A stretch of 12,648 nucleotides of DNA from an uncultured Anaerotruncus sp. (GTDB taxonomy: Bacteria; Bacillota; Clostridia; Oscillospirales; CAG-272): positions 1 through 12,648 of the forward strand of contig CAJLZE010000062.1 in assembly GCA_905210995.1 (NCBI GenBank), given 5' to 3'. Below are positions 1 through 5,643 of this stretch, piece by piece (position 1 is the stretch's first letter; each line of letters opens with the position of its first letter). A program made the position numbers and the translations under genes. The notes below the pieces were generated by a model. The model saw only the letters and a program-made list of their open reading frames with translations. It did not search any database and was not told the DNA's origin.

Positions 1-305
1 GCTTCAACGAGCCTGCCGATAAGCTTATCGGCGGAACGCACCTGACTGCACTGACCGAAAGCACGATAGATGCAAACTCGCGTTTCTTTGCGTCGCGCGA
101 CGATGTGCCGCGCCACGCGATAACGATGGGCATCGACAACATTCTGGATGCCGCGGGTGTCGTACTTGTGGCTTCCGGCAAGAACAAACACAACGCACTT
201 ATGGCGCTCATAAACGCGCCCGAGGATCCTCACGTGCCCGTGACCATGCTTCGCAGACACAAGAATCTCATGGTCTTCTGCGATGAGGATGCCTATCGCG
301 GCTGA
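1..305 (+). CDS. nagB: Glucosamine-6-phosphate deaminase, 3' end only
   Basis: Partial gene running in from the left edge; codons are in frame from position 3. NagB converts glucosamine-6-phosphate to fructose-6-phosphate and ammonia in cytoplasmic amino-sugar catabolism. The visible 100 residues match the C-terminal half of the family: FNEP near the start, then IDANSRFF, RHAITMGIDNILDA, VVLVASGKNK, and a closing segment ending LMVFCDEDAYRG. The N-terminal half with the substrate-binding loop and catalytic aspartate lies outside the window. The reading frame is intact up to TGA at 303-305. The next gene follows after 31 bases on the same strand, so the two may share a transcript. A related SIS-free NagB-like isomerase/deaminase cannot be excluded from the C-terminus alone. 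Confidence 0.88.
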   Translation, partial: FNEPADKLIGGTHLTALTESTIDANSRFFASRDDVPRHAITMGIDNILDAAGVVLVASGKNKHNALMALINAPEDPHVPVTMLRRHKNLMVFCDEDAYRG

Positions 306-336
306 TAAAATTTTTTGATCGGGAGATATTTCTGAA

Positions 337-909
337 ATGACAGATTCCGTACAGATGATGACGCAGATAAGATCAGAGGCTGCCTCGGTGCTCGGCGAGC
401 TGCTTGAGGTCGCGGGGCTGAGGCGGGGCGACATCCTTGTCATAGGCTGCTCGACCTCTGAGGTCGTCGGCGGTACGATAGGGAAGAATTCCTCATCGGA
501 TGCTGCGACGGCGATATGGGATGCCGTTGCACCCGTATTGGCTGAGAAAGGTATATTCCTTGCCGCGCAATGCTGCGAGCACCTCAACCGTGCCCTTGTG
601 GTCGAGCGTGCCTGCGCCGAAAAGTACGGTCTATGCGAGGTGTGCGTGCGTCCGCAGCCCCATGCGGGCGGCTCATGGGCGACAAAGGTGTATGACTCGA
701 TGAACGACCCCGTGATGGTCGAGAGCATTGCGGCACACGCGGGAATAGATATAGGGCTCACCCTTATCGGAATGCACCTGAGACCCGTTGCAGTCCCGGT
801 GCGCACGACTCAGCGCACTGTCGGCTTTGCGGCGGTAACGACCGCACGTACGCGCCCGAAGCTCATCGGAGGTGCACGTGCCGTTTACCCCGACGGTTTT
901 TCCCGGTGA
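337..909 (+). CDS. UPF0340 (DUF436, TIGR01440) family protein, YwlG-like
   Basis: A 190-residue cytoplasmic protein with no signal peptide or membrane segment, close to the usual family length of about 180. Recognised by family segments: GDILVIGCSTSEVVGGTIGK at about residues 31-50, AAQCCEHLNRALVVER at 76-91, PHAGGSWATKVYDSM at 108-122 and GIDIGLTLIGMHLRPVAVPV at 136-155. These Cys, His and Gly-rich patches are conserved in Bacillus subtilis YwlG and relatives. The biochemical function of the family is, to my knowledge, not established, so none is assigned. The ATG is preceded by GGGAGA about ten bases upstream. It follows the deaminase gene by 31 bases and is closed by a strong terminator at 913-953, so it is probably the last gene of its transcript. 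Confidence 0.9.
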   Translation: MTDSVQMMTQIRSEAASVLGELLEVAGLRRGDILVIGCSTSEVVGGTIGKNSSSDAATAIWDAVAPVLAEKGIFLAAQCCEHLNRALVVERACAEKYGLCEVCVRPQPHAGGSWATKVYDSMNDPVMVESIAAHAGIDIGLTLIGMHLRPVAVPVRTTQRTVGFAAVTTARTRPKLIGGARAVYPDGFSR

Positions 910-912
910 GAG

Positions 913-953
913 AGAACGGGTGCCGCGCTGCGCGCGGCACCCGTTCTGTTTTA
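913..953 (+). terminator. Intrinsic terminator after the UPF0340 gene
   Basis: A perfect inverted repeat pairs 913-927 with 933-947 (15 base pairs, very GC-rich) around a five-base loop, followed by GTTTT. It ends the nagB/UPF0340 transcript and insulates it from the promoter about 60 bases downstream. Confidence 0.93.
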
Positions 954-1013
954 ACGTCATTATACTGAGCATTGCGGGCGGATCACAAAACAGCAAAAAA
1001 AGTAAAAATACAA

Positions 1014-1043
1014 TTGACATCCGACTGTCTTGTGTGGTATAAT
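1014..1043 (+). promoter_or_regulatory. Consensus promoter for the MinD-like/MGS-like gene pair
   Basis: TTGACA at 1014-1019 and TATAAT at 1038-1043 are both perfect matches to the housekeeping sigma-factor consensus, with an 18-base spacer. TGG directly before the -10 makes it an extended -10 (TGnTATAAT). Transcription should start near 1050, giving a leader of only about 35 bases before the ATG at 1084. A strong constitutive promoter is the simplest reading; no operator-like repeat is seen around it. Confidence 0.92.
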
Positions 1044-1064
1044 AATACCGATAAGTTTCGCTCG

Positions 1065-1078
1065 GAAAGGTACGGTGA
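1065..1078 (+). promoter_or_regulatory. Split extended Shine-Dalgarno leader that sets the start at 1084
   Basis: GAAAGG at 1065-1070 and GGTGA at 1074-1078 are separated by TAC. Each half matches part of the complement of the 16S rRNA 3' end (GAAAGG-A-GGTGATC). Nearly the same leader precedes the next gene at 1956 and the gene at 10829, always with 6-8 bases between its GGT and an ATG. This favours ATG 1084 over the in-frame GTG at 1075, which lies inside the motif. The pairing model is inference. Confidence 0.6.
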
Positions 1079-1083
1079 CGGAT

Positions 1084-1914
1084 ATGGGCGCTTGCGGGCG
1101 ACAGACATATATAGTTACCTCCTGCAAGGGCGGTGTCGGCAAGTCCACCGTTGCCGCAAATTTGGCGGCTGCGCTGGCGCTTGAAGGGCACAGGACGCTC
1201 CTGATAGACTGCGACTTTTCGAACAGATCGCTCGATCTCATACTCGGATGCGAGGACAGTGTTCTTTACGACATCTGCGATCTTGCGGCGGAGCGTGTGG
1301 CTCCCGACCGTGCAACGATCCGCACGGACCGCAGCGACGAGTTGTTTTTCATTTCCGCACCGCTCACCGGCGGCTGCGTCTTCACTGCAGAGCAGTTCTG
1401 CCGCGCGGTCGACCGTGCTGCCGATTCGGTCAATGCCGGTGTCGTTATAATCGACACTCCCGGTGCGGCGGAGGGGATACTTTCCGTTGTTGCAAAGGCT
1501 GCCGACGGTGCGATAATAGTCGCAACGCATCAGCCGACGTCTGTACGCGGTGCCGAAAAGATGGGTTACATACTTGACGGGCTCGGTGTGGACGGGCAGT
1601 ATCTCGTCATAAATATGTTTGATGCCGATGCGGTGCTTGCGGGCGATCGTCCGGGCATCAACGAGCTTATCGACAAAACTCACATAAAACTTCTCGGTGT
1701 TATCCCCGCGTCCCCGCTGCTTGCGGCGGAGCAGGAAAAAGGTCGGCTGTGCGTTGACGGAAAGCCGACAAAGAAGGGTATAAAGGCTAAAAAGGGCTGC
1801 CGGGATGCCGCAGCCGCGTTCCGCGAGACGGCTGCGAGGCTATGCTCCGAGGAGCAGGTTCCGCTTATGTCCGGAATGCCCGAAAGAAAACGCAGAAAGC
1901 TGCTTTACACTTGA
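1084..1914 (+). CDS. MinD/ParA-family P-loop ATPase, divergent and without MinC or MinE
   Basis: A 276-residue soluble ATPase of the MinD/ParA superfamily. The deviant Walker A KGGVGKST is at residues 15-22 with the signature lysine K15. LIDCDFSNRSLDLILGCE at about 39-57 closely parallels the MinD segment containing RNLDLIMGCE, and Walker B is VVIIDTPG near 137-144. AFRETAARL resembles the family's C-terminal helix. MinD normally dimerises on the membrane with ATP, recruits MinC and is released by MinE or held by DivIVA-linked MinJ to place the division septum. Here the tail ends in a basic PERKRRKLLYT rather than a clear amphipathic membrane helix, and a lysine-rich stretch replaces the usual NxGxP region. 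No minC or minE is adjacent. The start at ATG 1084 is chosen from the leader motif; upstream in-frame GTG 1075 and TTG 1030 overlap the leader motif and promoter. The MGS-like gene follows after 59 bases without a terminator. Confidence 0.87.
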   Translation: MGACGRQTYIVTSCKGGVGKSTVAANLAAALALEGHRTLLIDCDFSNRSLDLILGCEDSVLYDICDLAAERVAPDRATIRTDRSDELFFISAPLTGGCVFTAEQFCRAVDRAADSVNAGVVIIDTPGAAEGILSVVAKAADGAIIVATHQPTSVRGAEKMGYILDGLGVDGQYLVINMFDADAVLAGDRPGINELIDKTHIKLLGVIPASPLLAAEQEKGRLCVDGKPTKKGIKAKKGCRDAAAAFRETAARLCSEEQVPLMSGMPERKRRKLLYT

Positions 1915-1955
1915 AAATAAATGACATTCGATGCGCCCGCGGCGCAAATAGTTGA

Positions 1956-1967
1956 GAAAGGTACGGT
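1956..1967 (+). promoter_or_regulatory. Second copy of the GAAAGGTACGGT leader
   Basis: The same 12 bases as at 1065-1076, ending six bases before the ATG at 1974. It stands in the place of a normal ribosome binding site; no other purine-rich Shine-Dalgarno lies close to this ATG. It supports 1974 as the true start. Confidence 0.58.
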
Positions 1968-1973
1968 ATCGGA

Positions 1974-2396
1974 ATGGAAATAGCAATCATAGCCCACGAC
2001 CTTAAAAAGGAGCTGATGACGCAGTTCTGTATTGCTTATTGCGGAATACTCAGCAAGCATAACCTTTGCGCCACGAGCATAACCGCAAAGTGTATCACCG
2101 ATGCTACCGGACTCAATATAGAGCGCCTGCTTACAGGGCGTCAGGGAGGCGAGGAGCAGATAGCGCTCCGCATTGCATACAATGAGATCGACCTTCTGCT
2201 TGATTTCCGCGACACACGTCCACAGTCGGTGCTCAACGAGCGTGAGCAGGAGCTGCTCAGGATGTGCGATCTTTACAATATTCCCGTTGCCACGAACATT
2301 GCGACTGCCGAGGCGCTTATAATCGCTCTCGACAGAGGCGATCTTAACTGGCGTGAATATGTCAATCCGCATTCGAAGCTGAACAGCGGAAAATGA
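1974..2396 (+). CDS. Methylglyoxal synthase-like (MGS fold) protein with altered active site
   Basis: A 140-residue cytoplasmic protein aligning without gaps to methylglyoxal synthase MgsA, which converts dihydroxyacetone phosphate to methylglyoxal and phosphate. Fold and family are shown by IAHDLKK at residues 6-12, HNLCAT at 29-34, TGLNIERLLTG at 45-55, FRD at 78-80, and NIPVATNIATAEALI at 102-116. Compared with Escherichia coli MgsA as I recall it, His19 and Asp20 are kept (H8, D9) and Thr45 and Thr48 are kept (T34, T37). The catalytic base Asp71 is Glu (E60), His98 is Leu (L87), Asp101 is Arg (R90), phosphate-binding Thr47 is Ile (I36) and Ser65 is Thr (T54). It is therefore doubtful that it makes methylglyoxal. 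A ligand-sensing role, as in the MGS-like regulatory domain of carbamoyl-phosphate synthase, is possible. It is cotranscribed with the MinD-like gene. Confidence 0.85.
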   Translation: MEIAIIAHDLKKELMTQFCIAYCGILSKHNLCATSITAKCITDATGLNIERLLTGRQGGEEQIALRIAYNEIDLLLDFRDTRPQSVLNEREQELLRMCDLYNIPVATNIATAEALIIALDRGDLNWREYVNPHSKLNSGK

Positions 2397-2414
2397 TCCG
2401 CCGCCGTTGGCGGT

Positions 2415-2618
2415 AATTGCGTCGGGACAAGTTCCCGCAGATGAGCGTGTACAGAGAGGGGACACCGCTGAGAGTTCCTCACGCACACTGCGGAAATACC
2501 ACCCGATCTGCCGGTATGAATATCTGCATTTGCAGCAAGAGTTAAAAGCTCGGGTGGAACCGTGCGGTAAATTGCCACACCCCGAACAGTCGTTATGACT
2601 GCCGGGGTGTGCTTTTTT
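2415..2618 (+). ncRNA. T-box riboswitch (threonine) controlling thrS
   Basis: A tRNA-sensing leader that allows thrS transcription when uncharged tRNA-Thr accumulates. In stem I, GTCGGG at 2421-2426 pairs with CCCGAT at 2502-2507, and CCGCAG at 2435-2440 pairs with CTGCGG at 2488-2493. They enclose an internal loop that holds the specifier ACC (Thr) at 2498-2500, followed by the expected purine A2501. The T-box core GGGTGGAACCGTGCGG is at 2552-2567, and its TGGA at 2555-2558 is complementary to an acceptor end UCCA. A terminator hairpin follows at 2576-2618. No convincing promoter is seen just upstream. A lone TATAAT at 2318-2323 inside the preceding gene has no good -35, so readthrough from the MGS-like gene is likely. 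The exact 5' end is uncertain. Confidence 0.95.
2576..2618 (+). terminator. T-box regulated terminator before thrS
   Basis: CACACCCCG at 2576-2584 pairs with CGGGGTGTG at 2603-2611. An inner stem CAGTC/GACTG surrounds a GTTAT loop, and six T residues follow (2613-2618). This is the attenuator that competes with the T-box antiterminator. Confidence 0.93.
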
Positions 2619-2679
2619 ATAAATTCAAGATCAAAAATAATTATTTCAAACAGTGCATCCATGCACTACGGAGGGAAAA

Positions 2680-4578
2680 ATGAATATCAGATTCGGTGAA
2701 AACGTTTTCACATCCGACGCACCGATAAGCGTTTACGACGCTGCGCGCGCGGCGGGTATCATCACCCGCGAGCATATTGCCGCCAAGGTGAACGGCAAGC
2801 TCACGGAGCTGACGCACGTCATAGACGGCGATGCGGACGTTGAGCTGCTCACATTCGAGAGCGAGGACGGCAAACACGTTTACCGTCACACCGCGGCGCA
2901 CATTCTTGCGCAGGCGGTAAAGAGACTTTACCCGGAGATCAAGCTGACGATAGGCCCCGCCATCGAAAACGGGTTTTATTATGACTTTGACAGCGACGTT
3001 AGCTTTACGCCCGACGTGCTTGAAAAGCTCGAAGCCGAAATGAAGAAGATCATAAAGGAAAATCTGAAGATAGAACGCTTTGAGCTGCCCCGCGAGGAAG
3101 CGGTGAAGTTTATGACCGAGCGCGGCGAGCCCTATAAGGTAGAGCTTATCAACGAGCTGCCCGACGACGCGGTGATCAGCTTCTACCGCCAGGGCGAATT
3201 TGTCGATCTCTGCGCCGGACCGCACCTTTTCTCGACCGGTACCGTCAAGGCTGTAAAGCTCACGCAGTGCACGGGCGCATACTGGAAGGGCGACCAGAAG
3301 AATAAGATGCTTCAGCGCGTTTACGGTATAGCATTCCCGAACAAGGAAGAGATGAAGAAGTATCTTGAATTCCTTGAGGAGGCGAAAAAGCGCGATCACC
3401 GCAAGCTTGGGCGTGAGCTCGATCTTTACGATATCCTTGACGAGGGTCCCGGTTTCCCCTTCTTCTATCCGAAGGGAATGATCCTGCGCAATCTGCTTGA
3501 GGATTACTGGCGCCAGATCCACCGCAAGGCGGGCTATGAGGAGATAAAGACTCCTATGATACTCAACCGCCAGCTTTGGGAGACCTCGGGGCACTGGGAT
3601 CACTACCGTGAGAATATGTACACCACCCAGATCGACGGCGAGGACTATGCCATCAAGCCGATGAACTGCCCCGGCGGAATGCTTGTTTACAAGCGCAAGC
3701 TCTGGAGCTACAAGGAGCTGCCCTGCCGCTGCGGTGAGCTGGGACTTGTCCACCGTCACGAGCTTTCGGGCGCGCTCCACGGTCTTATGAGAGTGCGCTG
3801 CTTCACGCAGGATGATGCTCACATCTTCATGACGCCCGAGCAGATAAAGGATGAGATAATCGGCGTTTACAAGCTGATAGACCAGGTATACACCACCTTC
3901 GGTCTGCCTTATACCATCGAGCTTTCCACCCGTCCCGAAAACAGCATAGGCTCCGACGAGATGTGGGAGCTTGCCACGAACGGACTCAAGGGTGCGCTTG
4001 ACGAGATAGGCAAGCCCTACGTTATCAACGAGGGCGACGGTGCGTTCTACGGCCCCAAGATCGACTTCCACGTCCGTGACTGCCTCGGCAGAACATGGCA
4101 GTGCGGCACGATCCAGCTCGATATGAACCTGCCCGAGAGATTTGACCTCACATACGTCGGTGCCGACAACGAGCGCCACCGTCCCGTTATGATCCACCGC
4201 GTGGTGTTCGGTTCCATCGAGCGCTTTATCGGTATCCTTACCGAGCACTTTGCAGGTGCGTTCCCGCTCTGGCTCTCGCCGGTCCAGGTCAAGATCCTGC
4301 CCATCGGTGCGGAGCATGAGGAATATGCGCGCCGCGTGTATGATGCGCTTGACAAAGCGGGTCTGCGTGCGGAGGTCGATGCGAGAAACGAAAAGATCGG
4401 CTACAAGATCCGTCAGGCACAGCTTGAAAAGGTGCCCTATATGCTTGTCGTCGGCGACAAGGAGCGTGAGGACGGAACGGTCGCCGTTCGTTCCCGCAAG
4501 GCGGGCGATCTCGGTGTTTCCGCGCTTTCCGACTTCATTGCAAAAGTCGTCGAAGAAAACGATACCAAGGCTCTTTGA
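2680..4578 (+). CDS. thrS: Threonyl-tRNA synthetase
   Basis: A 632-residue class II aminoacyl-tRNA synthetase that charges tRNA-Thr with threonine and edits mischarged serine. The domain order is full length. A TGS domain spans about 1-62. The editing domain has H70/H74 (HTAAH) and C178/H182 (CAGPH). The catalytic core has zinc ligands C330 (MNCPGG), H381 and H506, with motif 2 around RHELSGALHGLMRVR and motif 3 in GSIERFIGIL. An anticodon-binding domain covers about 535-632. All key residues are present. The start is ATG 2680 with GGAGGG at 2670-2675; an in-frame GTG at 2653 would add nine unrelated residues and put the ribosome binding site inside the gene. Expression is controlled by the threonine T-box upstream. 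It is closed by a two-way terminator 13 bases after the stop. Confidence 0.97.
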   Translation: MNIRFGENVFTSDAPISVYDAARAAGIITREHIAAKVNGKLTELTHVIDGDADVELLTFESEDGKHVYRHTAAHILAQAVKRLYPEIKLTIGPAIENGFYYDFDSDVSFTPDVLEKLEAEMKKIIKENLKIERFELPREEAVKFMTERGEPYKVELINELPDDAVISFYRQGEFVDLCAGPHLFSTGTVKAVKLTQCTGAYWKGDQKNKMLQRVYGIAFPNKEEMKKYLEFLEEAKKRDHRKLGRELDLYDILDEGPGFPFFYPKGMILRNLLEDYWRQIHRKAGYEEIKTPMILNRQLWETSGHWDHYRENMYTTQIDGEDYAIKPMNCPGGMLVYKRKLWSYKELPCRCGELGLVHRHELSGALHGLMRVRCFTQDDAHIFMTPEQIKDEIIGVYKLIDQVYTTFGLPYTIELSTRPENSIGSDEMWELATNGLKGALDEIGKPYVINEGDGAFYGPKIDFHVRDCLGRTWQCGTIQLDMNLPERFDLTYVGADNERHRPVMIHRVVFGSIERFIGILTEHFAGAFPLWLSPVQVKILPIGAEHEEYARRVYDALDKAGLRAEVDARNEKIGYKIRQAQLEKVPYMLVVGDKEREDGTVAVRSRKAGDLGVSALSDFIAKVVEENDTKAL

Positions 4579-4590
4579 GAGGGCAAGACA

Positions 4591-4628
4591 AAAAATCCCT
4601 GCCGCGCTGCTGCGCGACAGGGATTTTT
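4591..4628. terminator. Bidirectional terminator between thrS and the DUF4349 gene
   Basis: AAAAATCCCTG at 4591-4601 pairs with CAGGGATTTTT at 4618-4628, with an inner CGCGC/GCGCG stem around a TGCT loop. Runs of A on the left and T on the right make it work in both directions. It ends thrS from the left and the convergent lipoprotein gene (stop at 4636) from the right. Confidence 0.93.
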
Positions 4629-4635
4629 CGTCGGA

Positions 4636-5544
4636 TCAGTTTTTATTTTTTCTTTTCTTTGCCGAAGCGACGACGATAATGATGACCGTTACGGCGATGA
4701 CGGCAATTACACAGAGCGTCGGGAGCGCCGAAACGAAGAACACCGCAAAGTCCTGCCAAAACTCCGCAAAGCTCCTCCAGCTTGACGTGAATGCCTTTGA
4801 GATGCGGGCGGCGAACGTCGGCGTTTCGGTCGGCGTAAATTCGATCACCTCGCGCATCGTGAGCGTGACGGTCGAATATGCCACGCGGTTGTCGTAGCTG
4901 CGCAGTCTTGCCTCAAGCGAGGCGATGTCCTGCTCTGTCTCGGACAGCCGTTTTTGCAGCGTCAGCCAAAAGTCATACTGCTTGGCATTGTCGAGGGATG
5001 CCATCATTTTCTGCAGGCTTTCACGTTCCGCCTTCAGTGTGGCAAGGCGTGCCTCGGCGTCGTAATATGTCTCGGTGACGTTTTCGACGTTTGACGCGGC
5101 AGAGGTCACATTCATTATGTCGCCGAGCCCCGTCACAAAATCGCCGAATTTATCGGCGGGGATGCGGACGGTCACGGTGAGCAGCCTTGAGCTTTTTGAC
5201 GCGCCGTATGAGGAGCCGCTCGATTTTTGACTTTCAACATATCCGTCGAATCGGGATATACGCTCGTTGAGCGATGCGGAGGCAGCGTCGAAATCGCGCG
5301 TTTCGGCTTCGACGGTGCAGGTCCTTATCAGCTTCTGCGTTCCGTCGCCGTCGGGCGTGTCGAGCAACCCCGGCGCAGGCGATGCTTCTTCCGTGCCCGA
5401 CGCTTTATCTCCGTAGTACCCGGATGAGGCGTTGTCGCGGTCAATACCGCTGTCGGATCCCTTCCCGCATGAGGTCATGAGGAGCATTGCGACCGCAAGC
5501 AGGGCTGTCAGAATGCAGATTAGCGTGCGTGAACGTTTTTTCAT
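4636..5544 (-). CDS. DUF4349-family lipoprotein with C-terminal membrane segment
   Basis: A 302-residue envelope protein of unknown function. A basic N-terminus and hydrophobic stretch end in LLMTSCGK, giving a likely lipid-anchor cysteine at C26, followed by a Ser/Gly/Asp-rich linker to about residue 68. The DUF4349 region runs from about 70 to 295. It starts with RTCTVEAETRDFDAA and contains LLTVTVRIPADKF and a long helical, coiled-coil-like stretch at about 155-220 (TYYDAEARLATLKAERESL and onward). It ends with one hydrophobic transmembrane segment at about 267-294 and a basic tail KKRKNKN. Two membrane attachments suggest an extracytoplasmic domain tethered at both ends. The start ATG at 5544 has GGAG nine bases upstream. 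It lies 99 bases downstream of valS with a terminator-like hairpin between and no clear promoter of its own. Confidence 0.85.
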   Translation of the reverse strand: MKKRSRTLICILTALLAVAMLLMTSCGKGSDSGIDRDNASSGYYGDKASGTEEASPAPGLLDTPDGDGTQKLIRTCTVEAETRDFDAASASLNERISRFDGYVESQKSSGSSYGASKSSRLLTVTVRIPADKFGDFVTGLGDIMNVTSAASNVENVTETYYDAEARLATLKAERESLQKMMASLDNAKQYDFWLTLQKRLSETEQDIASLEARLRSYDNRVAYSTVTLTMREVIEFTPTETPTFAARISKAFTSSWRSFAEFWQDFAVFFVSALPTLCVIAVIAVTVIIIVVASAKKRKNKN

Positions 5545-5570
5545 GGCGTGTGTCTCCTTTTGTTTTTATT

Positions 5571-5618
5571 AAAACCCCGGAAAAACGCGAGGCTGTTTAT
5601 TCTCGTGATCTTCCGGGG
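5571..5618 (-). terminator. Terminator-like hairpin after valS
   Basis: On the minus strand CCCCGGAA (5618-5611) pairs with TTCCGGGG (5582-5575), with an inner CGAG/CTCG stem. Only TTTT follows before AATAAAAA. The hairpin is imperfect inside and the T-run short, so partial readthrough into the DUF4349 gene is plausible; no promoter is visible in the remaining gap. Confidence 0.72.
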
Positions 5619-5643
5619 TATTTTGGTCGATTGTATTGCCGGG

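Noticed and set aside
1030..1083. Upstream TTG (1030) or GTG (1075) start for the MinD-like gene
   Set aside because: The TTG lies within the promoter spacer and the GTG inside the leader motif; comparison with the leaders at 1956 and 10810 points to ATG 1084.
673..1683. Minus-strand open frame of 336 codons
   Set aside because: It spans the UPF0340 gene end, a terminator, a promoter and the MinD-like gene, and its product is Arg/Cys-rich and unlike any protein.
2653..2666. GTGCA/TGCAC inverted repeat just before the thrS ribosome binding site
   Set aside because: Only five base pairs with a four-base loop; could be chance and lies after the full T-box terminator.
2641..4317. Long minus-strand open frame of 558 codons opposite thrS
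   Set aside because: It is a mirror of thrS codon usage: the plus frame encodes an intact threonyl-tRNA synthetase, and the minus product has no recognisable domain.
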